A stretch of DNA of 64,000 nucleotides, from NCBI RefSeq assembly GCF_030732845.1, contig NZ_JASHKA010000025.1, positions 20,635-84,634 on the forward strand, given 5' to 3'. Made by a program: the position numbers and the translations under genes. The stretch is from Roseibium sp. MMSF_3544 (lineage in GTDB: Bacteria > Pseudomonadota > Alphaproteobacteria > Rhizobiales > Stappiaceae). Under the pieces are notes generated by a model that had not been told where the DNA came from, ran no database searches, and saw nothing but the letters and a program-made list of their open reading frames with translations. The stretch's first letter is position 1. Every line of letters begins with the position of its first letter. Positions 1 to 8,175 of this stretch are shown piece after piece.

Positions 1-1
1 A

Positions 2-1396
2 TATGCGCCTCACATCAACCTGCCGGCTGCGCGCGCCAGGGCCAACGAAGTGCTGACCAACATGGTTCAGGCCGAACTTCTGACCGAGGGACAGGTCATC
101 GGCGCACGCCGAAATCCCGCGCTTGCTGTCGACCGGTCCCAGGACCAGCTCCCCGAATATTTCCTCGACTGGGCCCTGGAGGAAGTCAAGAAACTTGCCC
201 GCCGAAACCCGGCGCTCGCGCGTGACCGCATCGTGACCGTACGCACGACACTTGATCCCGCGTTGCAGCGTCAGGCAGACCTCGCGGTGGAGACAATCCT
301 GCGCGAAAACGGCAAACTGCGCGATGCCAAGGAAGCGGCCCTGGTCTCCATGATCCCGGACGGCGCCGTCGTCGCGATGGTCGGCGGCCGGTCTTATGGC
401 GAGAGCCAGTTCAACCGCGCCGTCAACGCCCTGCGTCAGCCGGGTTCTTCCTTCAAGCCGTTCGTTTACATGACGGCCTTCCTGAATGGGTACACACCGG
501 AGAGTATCGTTCCCGACCGGCCGATCTGGATCGGAAACTGGTCTCCGAAAAACTACAACCGCAGCTATCGCGGTCCGGTAACACTCAGGACCGCCCTGAC
601 AAGATCCATCAACACCATTCCGGTCCGCCTCTCGCTTGATTTCGGACGGGATAAAATCATCGAGACGGGTTATGCGATGGGTTTGACCCATGAGCTGGAG
701 AACTCGATATCACTGCCCATCGGGTCATCGGAAGTGACCGCGATCGACATGGCCTCGTCTTATTCAACCTTCGCCAACGGAGGGTACGCCGCACCCGCTT
801 ACGCGATCTTGGAAGTCAGGAACAGCGATGGCAAGTTGCTGTACCGGCGTGAGCGCGATGAATCGATCGAGCCGAAGCGCGTCCTGCCCGAGGAGCAGGT
901 CCATATGATGAACAGTATCCTGGTCAACGTGGTCGAGGCAGGTACGGCGCGCCGCGCTCAGATCGACGGTGTCGTTGCGGCCGGCAAAACCGGAACGACC
1001 AACGCCTACCGGGATGCCTGGTTCGTCGGCTACACCGGAAACTTCTCAACCGCGGTCTGGGTCGGGAACGACGACTTCACGTCGACGCGGCGCGTTACGG
1101 GCGGCAGCCTTCCGGCCATGACTTGGCAGCTCTATATGGCCTATGCGCATAACGGTATCGAGCTTGCCGGGATGCCGGGTGTCGACCCAGAGTCCCTGCC
1201 CCGCCTTTCCAGACCAGCCAGCACGAATGTCGCAGAAAAGAAAACGGTGTTCTCGCAGCCCCGTGTCCTCAAGCGAAGCACGCAGGGGCTGCTGCTTGGG
1301 ATCGGCCGTGATCTCAGGCGCCTGATCGAGCAGGAAAGTGCCGAAGCAGAAACCGGATCCGGCACCGAAACAACCGATTTCGCGGCGGCGCAATGA
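2..1396 (+). CDS. Penicillin-binding protein 1A-type transglycosylase/transpeptidase, 3' part
   Basis: Class A PBPs polymerise and cross-link peptidoglycan on the outer face of the inner membrane. The frame is open from base 2, and its first residues (YAPHINLPAARARANEVL) match the end of the glycosyltransferase domain, so the 5' part lies outside the window. The transpeptidase domain is complete. The SxxK motif is SSFK, with the nucleophile serine codon near base 446; an SxN motif (SIN) follows near base 608, and KTGTT near base 985. A low-complexity tail follows the domain. The stop overlaps the next start (ATGA at 1393-1396), so translation of the DUF1214 gene is probably coupled. Which PBP1 paralogue this is cannot be told. 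Confidence 0.93.
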   Translation, partial: YAPHINLPAARARANEVLTNMVQAELLTEGQVIGARRNPALAVDRSQDQLPEYFLDWALEEVKKLARRNPALARDRIVTVRTTLDPALQRQADLAVETILRENGKLRDAKEAALVSMIPDGAVVAMVGGRSYGESQFNRAVNALRQPGSSFKPFVYMTAFLNGYTPESIVPDRPIWIGNWSPKNYNRSYRGPVTLRTALTRSINTIPVRLSLDFGRDKIIETGYAMGLTHELENSISLPIGSSEVTAIDMASSYSTFANGGYAAPAYAILEVRNSDGKLLYRRERDESIEPKRVLPEEQVHMMNSILVNVVEAGTARRAQIDGVVAAGKTGTTNAYRDAWFVGYTGNFSTAVWVGNDDFTSTRRVTGGSLPAMTWQLYMAYAHNGIELAGMPGVDPESLPRLSRPASTNVAEKKTVFSQPRVLKRSTQGLLLGIGRDLRRLIEQESAEAETGSGTETTDFAAAQ

Positions 1397-2082
1397 CCGA
1401 CACGGCATCGGGCACGAACGGCACGCGATACGGCGAAGCGGACTGGTACGAGCAGGAGCTGCCGCGCGCGATCCGGCCTCACCGAAGTCATCCAATTCGG
1501 ACGCTGGTGCTCCTTTCCATAATTCTCGTTTCTGCAGCCCTCATCGGCATCAGCTCCGCTTATTTGATGATCGAGCGGGAGCAACCCTTGAATGCGGTCA
1601 CCATAGGATCGTGGCGGGCCTATCCAAAAGCCGGCACGTCAGAAGCCGACCCGTATTCGGTCGCCATCTATACGCGCGGCGCCGTGATTCCGCTGGCGTC
1701 GGGTGAAGGACTGGCGATGGTCGCCCGCGAGGACGACCGGGGGCATCTTCTCGATCCTACCTGCATCTATCGGATTTCGGGCCAGACCCCGGCGGCAAGG
1801 CTGTGGACGCTGACGGTTACGGACGGCAACGGCCGACTTGTCGAGACACTGCCCGGCCGGGTTCACCTGGACAGCCAGAACCTGCTGCGTGAGACCGACG
1901 GCACATTCGTTATCAACGCCGCCAGCCGGCCACATTCGGGAAACTGGCTGCCACTGGCTGCAAGCGCAAATGCGAGCGATGGATTGCGTTTCGTCTTGCG
2001 CCTTTATGATGCCCCGGTCACGACGGGCGCCGCACTGGACGGGGTCAGCCTGCCGGTAATCGAAAGGCAGGGCTGTCCATGA
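1393..2082 (+). CDS. DUF1214 domain membrane-anchored protein
   Basis: A 229-residue protein of unknown function. One N-terminal membrane helix (about residues 36-57) precedes an extracytoplasmic domain with the DUF1214 pattern: DPYSVAIYTRG, a cysteine in the LDPTCIYRISG stretch, then WTLTV and a GNWLPL motif near the C-terminus, ending in RLYD. In alphaproteobacteria DUF1214 and DUF1254 proteins are often adjacent, as here. The start overlaps the PBP stop and the stop overlaps the next start (ATGA), so the three genes form one tight operon. A cell-envelope role is inferred from this linkage only. Confidence 0.8.
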   Translation: MTDTASGTNGTRYGEADWYEQELPRAIRPHRSHPIRTLVLLSIILVSAALIGISSAYLMIEREQPLNAVTIGSWRAYPKAGTSEADPYSVAIYTRGAVIPLASGEGLAMVAREDDRGHLLDPTCIYRISGQTPAARLWTLTVTDGNGRLVETLPGRVHLDSQNLLRETDGTFVINAASRPHSGNWLPLAASANASDGLRFVLRLYDAPVTTGAALDGVSLPVIERQGCP

Positions 2083-2639
2083 CCTTGTCACCGCGCTTCA
2101 CGCTCACGCTCACGATTGTGGCAATCCTGTTCCTGGCGACCATCATTCACATTCTCGTGGTGCTGAGCATTCCGCTGAATGTCCGGCACAGCGCCTATGA
2201 CAACGTGGCAACCCACGGCCCGGACCGCCAGTTCAACCTGCTTCCGGATGTGCACCCGGGCGAAGAGGCTTTGCCGGATCTCGATCCGGCCATGAAACAT
2301 GCGGCCTGCAGGTTTCAGCTGTCTGATGGACCGGTGCTGTTTGACGCCAGCATCCCCACGTCATTCTGGTCAATCGGCCTCTTCAATTCCGCCGGAGAAG
2401 CCATTTACAGCCTCAACAACCGCACAGCGGGTGCCGAACGCCTGTCAATGCTGGTGCTCACATCCCCGCAATTGTCGATCCTGCGCGAGAACCCGCCGGA
2501 AAATCTCGAAGACCTGATCGTGATCGAAACCGGCGAGATCAGCGGCTTTGCGTTGCTCAGGGCCTACACGCCGGATGAGGCCAGAGCCGACGTTGTCGAC
2601 CGGGCCCTTCAGAACGCGAGTTGCGGCACAATCGGCTGA
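2079..2639 (+). CDS. DUF1254 domain membrane-anchored protein
   Basis: A 186-residue protein with one N-terminal membrane helix (about residues 9-31) and a periplasmic domain of the short DUF1254 type found beside DUF1214 proteins. Visible landmarks are a CRFQLSDGPV stretch, SFWSIGLFN and a C-terminal LLRAYTPDEA. The start overlaps the upstream stop by four bases, which suggests translational coupling and stoichiometric production with its partner. No catalytic motif is evident. The gene converges on the TPR-sulfotransferase with a gap of only 34 bases. Confidence 0.75.
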   Translation: MTLSPRFTLTLTIVAILFLATIIHILVVLSIPLNVRHSAYDNVATHGPDRQFNLLPDVHPGEEALPDLDPAMKHAACRFQLSDGPVLFDASIPTSFWSIGLFNSAGEAIYSLNNRTAGAERLSMLVLTSPQLSILRENPPENLEDLIVIETGEISGFALLRAYTPDEARADVVDRALQNASCGTIG

Positions 2640-2673
2640 ACAGGAACTTTGGCGCCGGTTATTGAGGCTGCAG

Positions 2674-4245
2674 TTATTGCTGTGGCGCCAGCGGACCGAG
2701 GGCGTCGAACAGCTCCTTGTAGTGCGCTTCCTTGCCATGCCAGCGGCCGACCGAAGACCGGAAGATCGGCCTGCGCACCTGGGTGTTGGAAAAGGTCGTA
2801 ACCGGACCTTCGTTCTTGTAAAACTCCAGGCACGCGTCTTCCCAATCCAGTCCGGACTTCGCCAACAGGACTTCGCTTTCGCTCCGCTGGTTGTCGACTA
2901 GGGTCTCGTAGGTGAGCGTGTGCATTTCAACGGGCACCACCTTTTCCCAATGGTCCATCAAGGACATGTAGGTACGGTAGTAGTTGCCGACAGTCTCTTG
3001 TGTCAGCGCATAATTGTGCGCCGGAGACAGGGGATGCGAGAGCAGCGAAATGCAGGTATCGGCGGGTGAACGGTAGCAATGTATGAAGGCTGCCTTGGGA
3101 TAAAGCAGGCTCATCAGCCAGATCATTTCGTAATTGTGGGGCATCTTGTCCGTAACACGGTCGGCCCGGCGGTTCACGCCATCCAGCACGGCAAGGTATT
3201 TTCGGGCGATCCGCTTGAATTCCTTGGGTTCCATGTTCTTCAAACGGGTTTCCAGCGCCGCGCTTGGTTTGCCCTTGAGACCCATATCCTCCTGCAGGTG
3301 CCGGAAAAAGGAAATCTCGCCGCCGCTCGCAGCCCGCGAATGACGGCTGATGATCTGTTCCACAAGCGTGGTGCCCGATCTCGGGAGACCAAAGATAAAG
3401 ACCGGTTTCTCGGACCCCTCCGCAACGTCTGCGCGGCTGGCAAAATAGTCTTCGTCAAAAACGTCTTTCATGAAATCGATGCGGGCTTTGTAAGCCCCTG
3501 CATCAAACGGAGGGTAATGGAGCTGCCGCGCCTTCTGATAGTGCTCAAGGCCACGGGGGGTCTCACCAATGTCCTGGTAAATCTTGCCCGCTGCCCAGTG
3601 CAGATTGGCCTGGTCAGGTCCCGGACGCGGCACGCCATCGGCAATAAGAGCTTCGATCTGATCGAGTTCTTTCGGCTTTTCCTTGAAGGAACAGGCCAGA
3701 CTGAGACACTGAAAAGCCGTGGGCAATTCCTTCTTGCAAGCAATGGCCTTTTCGAAGCAGACGATGGCGGCGTCGATATTGCCGACCGAGATCTCCAGCT
3801 GTCCCATGCCGACAAGACCGTAGCCGTTTTCCGGATCGAGCTTCAGCGCGCGGTCATAGCTTTGGCGCGACAGCACGGGCATCCGCTTGATCCGATAAAC
3901 GTCCCCAAGCTGGGCGTGCATGTCCGCTTCCTTGGGGGCGAGCGACACCGCTTTTTTCAGGGACGCCATGGCTCCGTCGAGGTCACCCGAATTCATCAGC
4001 GCAATTCCGAGCAGCTGATGCACTTGCGGGTGTTTCCCGGCCTTTTTGGCCGCGAGTTGAAACCGTTCAATCGCCAGGCCGATCCTGCCTTCCTGATAGG
4101 CTGCAATACCGAGCGAGAAATTGGCCTGTGGGTTGCGCGGATCAAGGCGCAAAACTTCTTCGAACAAGGTCATCGCGAGCGGAATCCGCCCGGCATGCTG
4201 ATGGCTCAGCGCTTCCTGCACTAGCTGTGTCACACCCTGATTCAT
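2674..4245 (-). CDS. TPR-repeat sulfotransferase family protein
   Basis: The predicted product is 523 residues. Residues 1-240 are tetratricopeptide repeats (for example IPLAMTLFEEVLRLDPRNPQ, GAMASLKKAVSLAPKEA). The second half is a sulfotransferase fold with the 5'-phosphosulfate-binding loop at residues 285-295 (FGLPRSGTTLVEQ) and a 3'-phosphate-type stretch near HCYRSPADTC. Such proteins transfer sulfate from PAPS to an unknown acceptor; TPR-fused members resemble protein- or glycan-acting enzymes. The frame is open 28 codons further upstream, but ATG at 4245 has an AGGAG box eight bases away, so it is preferred. It is monocistronic and no acceptor is suggested by its neighbours. Confidence 0.85.
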   Translation of the reverse strand: MNQGVTQLVQEALSHQHAGRIPLAMTLFEEVLRLDPRNPQANFSLGIAAYQEGRIGLAIERFQLAAKKAGKHPQVHQLLGIALMNSGDLDGAMASLKKAVSLAPKEADMHAQLGDVYRIKRMPVLSRQSYDRALKLDPENGYGLVGMGQLEISVGNIDAAIVCFEKAIACKKELPTAFQCLSLACSFKEKPKELDQIEALIADGVPRPGPDQANLHWAAGKIYQDIGETPRGLEHYQKARQLHYPPFDAGAYKARIDFMKDVFDEDYFASRADVAEGSEKPVFIFGLPRSGTTLVEQIISRHSRAASGGEISFFRHLQEDMGLKGKPSAALETRLKNMEPKEFKRIARKYLAVLDGVNRRADRVTDKMPHNYEMIWLMSLLYPKAAFIHCYRSPADTCISLLSHPLSPAHNYALTQETVGNYYRTYMSLMDHWEKVVPVEMHTLTYETLVDNQRSESEVLLAKSGLDWEDACLEFYKNEGPVTTFSNTQVRRPIFRSSVGRWHGKEAHYKELFDALGPLAPQQ

Positions 4246-4429
4246 GAAGTCTCCTGAAAAACTGTGGTCCGCCGGCAATCGCGGCGGTTTGCCCGGCATC
4301 GGATTTCGCGACTGACCCGGCCGCTTCATCTAACCCATGCAATAATGCTGTGCCCGGAAAAGTGCAATCTGCTAGAGGCGCATTATTAATCTGACCAGGG
4401 CTGCCTGGCGACGGGTACGGATCGACGAC

Positions 4430-5254
4430 TTACTTGGTCACGGGAGGCCGTTCCGTGCTCCAGCCAGTATAAATGCGTGAGCGTTTGGCCGGTTGCTCCT
4501 GCGCGTAGAGACTGCCCGCCTCGCAGCTGGCCTCGGCAAGACGCACCTGCCCTTCCAGTTCCCGGATGGCATTGTTGACCTTCCAGACGCGGTTCTCGCT
4601 CGGGGTTTCGATCTCCAGCCCCTTCAGAGCTTTTTTGTAGGCGATGATACGGTAGCGCAGCGCCTGTCCGACCCATTTGGTCATGACCCGGTTTTCCCAA
4701 ACCCTGGCTTTCGCACCGTCATAGGTTTCCTGAGTGGTCACCGGCTGGTTGCGCAATACTCTCAGGCGTTCATCGTCCGCCTTCTGTACCCGAAGCGCCA
4801 CCTCGCAAAAGGGCATGACCAGTTCTGCGTCGCCGGACGCGTCGGAAGCGATTTTGTCGTAACGTGCATCCGAGGACCGGAATTTGTCTGAGCGCAGATA
4901 GATGAGATAGAGATCTGGGGGAACCCGGCCTTCGGTCTCAGGCAGCACGCGCGTGCGCGACAGCTCCACCATCGTTCCGCCTATCCAGTCCTTGGTCCAG
5001 GGCGGACGGATCAGCGTCCAGCCGCGATCACGGAGCAGTTTTTCGTCGTTGGTGTAGTTGAACTTGGAGACAGGGTCGCCGCGCAGACGCGCCGCGTTTT
5101 CTCCAACCGCCGGCATAAGATCATCATGAATGACCGATGGTTCTGCCCGGTCAAAGTCTCCGGTCGGGCGCGTGCACGCGGACAGACAAAGACAAATGGC
5201 AACAAGAGCGATTGACAGGATGCCCTGTCTGACGCTGAGCGCCCCTCCTCTCAT
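4430..5254 (-). CDS. Predicted lipoprotein, unknown function
   Basis: The product has a type II signal peptide: a short basic start, a hydrophobic stretch (ILSIALVAICLCL) and the lipobox LSAC with Cys27 if ATG 5254 is used. The mature part is charged and helical, with no recognised domain. The frame is open to 5302, but that start would place 16 extra residues before the signal sequence. The ribosome site is unclear, so the start is uncertain. The gene is monocistronic and minus-strand. Membrane anchoring is well supported; function is unknown. Confidence 0.72.
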   Translation of the reverse strand: MRGGALSVRQGILSIALVAICLCLSACTRPTGDFDRAEPSVIHDDLMPAVGENAARLRGDPVSKFNYTNDEKLLRDRGWTLIRPPWTKDWIGGTMVELSRTRVLPETEGRVPPDLYLIYLRSDKFRSSDARYDKIASDASGDAELVMPFCEVALRVQKADDERLRVLRNQPVTTQETYDGAKARVWENRVMTKWVGQALRYRIIAYKKALKGLEIETPSENRVWKVNNAIRELEGQVRLAEASCEAGSLYAQEQPAKRSRIYTGWSTERPPVTK

Positions 5255-5373
5255 CGAGGCGGCGCAATGTAATGCCGCATTGCCATTGCCCATCGGGCAC
5301 ATCTCCGAACCGCATGTTCTTGTCTTTGCCCGGGCGATGTTCCGCCCAAACGCGGCTGGAGAGGCTTGGACCG

Positions 5374-5583
5374 TCAGTCCTTGTCGGAACCAGCAGGTCC
5401 AGCTGCCTTTCCGATGGTGTTGATTCGTGCGGCAAGATCAAGGTCGTGACGCTCATATCGGACACCTGGGAAGAGGATAACTTCGCCGAAGCTCTCCCGT
5501 CCCACCGACTGTTCCTGTCTGGAACGATGGCCCACACGCGCAGCGGGCCGTTGAGCGGATGCAAAATCCAACAAAGTGCCCAT
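5374..5583 (-). CDS. Small conserved protein with LFPGVRYER motif
   Basis: A 69-residue soluble protein starting MGTLLDFASAQ and carrying GEVILFPGVRYERHDLD in the C-terminal half. Short proteins with an I-LF-GVRYER core are recalled from Rhizobiales genomes but have no assigned role. The start is set by a strong AAGGAGGAG box seven bases before ATG 5583. The longer reading (to 5613) has no such signal. It lies alone between the lipoprotein and the divergent DUF2336 gene. Confidence 0.68.
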   Translation of the reverse strand: MGTLLDFASAQRPAARVGHRSRQEQSVGRESFGEVILFPGVRYERHDLDLAARINTIGKAAGPAGSDKD

Positions 5584-5775
5584 CGTCTCCTCCTTCGGTT
5601 CCGGTCTCCTCAACGGCGTATTACCGAGCGGAAACGGTCAAACGGGCGACGCATTACTTCCTGCGAGTTCATTAAGAAGCTGTCAGGGTTAACAGCATGC
5701 TAACGCTTTTGCTGCAATTTGAAGGAAACAAGTTTCGACGGTCGATCGGTCTTTTGTATTTCGTAGACGGGTGTC

Positions 5776-6939
5776 ATGCGGCAGAGCCAACGTTTCAATC
5801 CCAATGAGCCTCCTTCAAAAAAGGTCTCCAGCACCAGGCCCACGGCAGCGCCCGCCCGGCAGGTCTTGCTTCCGGCGACAGAATTCTTTGTTGGACGGCA
5901 GCCGCATGACATTGAAGAAAAAAGGATTTTTCTGGAGCTCGCCCGAAATCTGCTTCCGTCCACACCGGTCGAGGACCGCCGGCGGATCTCCAGCCTACTT
6001 GCTGGCCACCCGGAAATTCCGGACGATTTGCAAGAGCGCCTGGCACGGGACGAAGACCCCGAAACTGCCGCGCCGGCACTTCGCAAGAGCCCGAGGCTTT
6101 CTGTGGATCTCCTTGCCTCGATCGCACAGAACGGTCCTGAAATCTCCAGGCAGGCCATTGCCACCCGCCCCTCATTGCGCGAATCGATCATCTCGGTCCT
6201 TTGCGATCATGCTGAAGCGAGCGTCATCGCGATTCTGCTTGAGCGGGACGACATCACCCTTAGCAAAACCCATCAGGCCAAACTGTGCCGAAGAAGCGAA
6301 ATCATCGCGACTCTCGGCCTCGAACTTGCCGGTCAGGACGCTCTCAATCCCGACGGCCTCATGGGTCAGTTCCTACACTTGCCGGCACCTTTGAAGAAGC
6401 AGGCGATTGCCGCTGCTGAAATGACCAGCCTCGTCAAACAGGCACAGACACCAGGTGGAAACATGTCTCAGCGACCCGACAAGAACCGTCTCCGGATCCA
6501 GGAAGCCCTGGTTCAGGAAGCGCTCAATCAGAACAGATCCCGGTTTGCCGATCTTCTCGGCCAGGGCCTTGGCCTGTCGCGATCAACCTGCGACCTTCTT
6601 CTGCGCAGCGATCAGGGCGAAGGCCTGACGATTGCCTTGAAAGCGCTCGGCCTTCCGGAGTTTCAGACAACCACAATTCTGGTCCGGCTGCTCGGTGACG
6701 AAACGCAGCTCTCGGACCTTCGTGGCCTGTTGCGCATGCACAGGACACTCACCCACGGAGCGGCGGAAGCCCTCGTGAGCCAGTGGCTGCTGCACGACCA
6801 GGGCGTTCAGAAAACGAATGCGCATTACTCCTCGCAGTACCAGGAGGCAGGCGGCCGCAAAGCATCGGCCAAACCGGTCTTTGGCCGCAGCAAAAACGCC
6901 GACAAGAAAATCCGGTTCACGAATTCGGCTGAAAATTAG
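5776..6939 (+). CDS. DUF2336 domain protein
   Basis: A 387-residue cytoplasmic protein, almost all helical. It shows the HEAT-like DUF2336 pattern (EEKRIFLELARNLLPSTPVEDRRRISSLLAGHPEIP, then LLASIAQNGPEISRQAIATR and LLLRSDQGEGLTIALKALGL). DUF2336 proteins are common in alphaproteobacteria and mostly uncharacterised. The last 45 residues are basic and low complexity. The gene ends 12 bases from the stop of the convergent DUF1491 gene. The ribosome site before ATG 5776 is weak. Confidence 0.82.
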   Translation: MRQSQRFNPNEPPSKKVSSTRPTAAPARQVLLPATEFFVGRQPHDIEEKRIFLELARNLLPSTPVEDRRRISSLLAGHPEIPDDLQERLARDEDPETAAPALRKSPRLSVDLLASIAQNGPEISRQAIATRPSLRESIISVLCDHAEASVIAILLERDDITLSKTHQAKLCRRSEIIATLGLELAGQDALNPDGLMGQFLHLPAPLKKQAIAAAEMTSLVKQAQTPGGNMSQRPDKNRLRIQEALVQEALNQNRSRFADLLGQGLGLSRSTCDLLLRSDQGEGLTIALKALGLPEFQTTTILVRLLGDETQLSDLRGLLRMHRTLTHGAAEALVSQWLLHDQGVQKTNAHYSSQYQEAGGRKASAKPVFGRSKNADKKIRFTNSAEN

Positions 6940-6951
6940 GCCGTTCTGGCG

Positions 6952-7332
6952 TCATGTCTTGAAGAAGCCAGCGCCCGGATCATCCGACTTTTCGTCTTCC
7001 TGTGCGAGCGGCAGATCTACTTTGCCGTCGCGCGCCTCGATTTCAACGAGCCAAAAGTCGGGGTCCATGCGGGCTTCGCGCTTCAAGCGCTCGTCGATGG
7101 TCGGCTGGTCGGTCTGCGAGAACACCGCTTCAAACAAACGCCCCTGCGGCTGGTCGCTGAACATGGCTTGAGGCGCTGGCCCATAAAGGTCGAAAGTACC
7201 GTCCAGGCGGTCGACGCTGACGAAAACTGCGCCGGCTTCCTCCGCACCGCGCCTTGAGACAGCCGCAAACCCTCCTTCGCCGAATATCCGGCGGACAAGT
7301 GCGCTGACAAAAAACTCTGACGTAACCCGCAT
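6952..7332 (-). CDS. DUF1491 family protein
   Basis: A 126-residue protein matching the DUF1491 pattern from its first residues: MRVTSEFFVSALVRRIFGEG, then GGFAAVSRRGAEEAGAVFV and DGTFDLYGPAPQ, with a C-terminal DPDFWLVEIEARDG. The family is small, conserved in alphaproteobacteria and of unknown function. It is the last gene of a minus-strand set after the DivJ-like sensor and the peptidoglycan-binding protein, 85 bases downstream of the latter. GGTAGGTAG precedes the ATG. Confidence 0.85.
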   Translation of the reverse strand: MRVTSEFFVSALVRRIFGEGGFAAVSRRGAEEAGAVFVSVDRLDGTFDLYGPAPQAMFSDQPQGRLFEAVFSQTDQPTIDERLKREARMDPDFWLVEIEARDGKVDLPLAQEDEKSDDPGAGFFKT

Positions 7333-7417
7333 CTACCTACCCGCGCCACCCGCGCCGGGCAGCACATTCCAAGTCTTATCTGATTTGGGATTTACGCCAG
7401 AACCGGCGCCGCCGCAA

Positions 7418-8167
7418 TTACCCGGACAGGGACCGGCCGCTGATCATCTCAAGGTTTTCGATCGTTTTCGGCCCCGGTTCCCCGGTCAATGGCAAGCCGC
7501 GGTCCAGTTCGAAACGTTTGATGGCGGCCGTCGTGTTGGCCCCCATGACCCCGTCTGCCTTCAGTGGTCCGTAACCGAGTTCGGAAAGAGCTTTCTGAAT
7601 TCTCATCAGCATCGGATCCGTGTCCACGTCCGCAGACGCAACGCGGTCTTCGACTTGCATAACAGTACCTGAAGATCCGGGTTTGGCACGCGGTACCGGT
7701 ACGAAGGAGGCCTGAGGTGCATCGCCATGCAAAAGGATCAGAGCAAGCAAAGCTTCGCTGGCTTCGCCGGTTTCCGCCTGTCCGGACCGGCGTTCAAAGG
7801 CCCGTATCGCGCGCTCGGTGGCCGGACCGCTGAGCCCATCCAGCGGACCTTCATAGAGCCCGATCTTGCGCAGCGAGATTTGAAGATCGAGGACCAGAGT
7901 GGAAATTTCCTGAACCTGCAAGCCGCTCCGCCGATCGTCCGGTTCCGGCAGCCGCGGTGCTTCGGGTCGGTCGCGCGTTGCAAAAATGGGAGCCGGATGG
8001 CGGCCAGGCTGCAAGCCGATCGCATTGGCGATGATCAGGCAGGCTGTCAGGCCCATGACGACCGCCCCTCCTGCCGCGACCGGATTGTCCAGCGCGATAT
8101 GTCCGGCCCTTGCCATGATGGTTTCAGATGTCTTCTGAGTTTCGTTCTTTTTCTTTGCTCTTGCCAT
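7418..8167 (-). CDS. Membrane-anchored protein with two peptidoglycan-binding domains
   Basis: A 249-residue protein. The N-terminus is basic and cytoplasmic (MARAKKKNETQK), followed by one membrane helix (about residues 29-51). Two PG_binding_1 repeats follow: one with LQISLRKIGLYEGPLDGLSG plus ATERAIRAFE, the other with IQKALSELGYGPLKADGVMG plus TTAAIKRFE. These domains bind cell-wall glycan without cutting it. The gene starts eight bases after the stop of the DivJ-like gene, so the two are co-transcribed. A link between a polarity-type sensor and the wall is a reasonable inference. Confidence 0.85.
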   Translation of the reverse strand: MARAKKKNETQKTSETIMARAGHIALDNPVAAGGAVVMGLTACLIIANAIGLQPGRHPAPIFATRDRPEAPRLPEPDDRRSGLQVQEISTLVLDLQISLRKIGLYEGPLDGLSGPATERAIRAFERRSGQAETGEASEALLALILLHGDAPQASFVPVPRAKPGSSGTVMQVEDRVASADVDTDPMLMRIQKALSELGYGPLKADGVMGANTTAAIKRFELDRGLPLTGEPGPKTIENLEMISGRSLSG

Positions 8168-8175
8168 ATCGTCGC

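Noticed and set aside
3079..4224. Long plus-strand frame (381 codons)
   Set aside because: It is antisense to the TPR-sulfotransferase and has no family resemblance; it results from GC-biased codon use.
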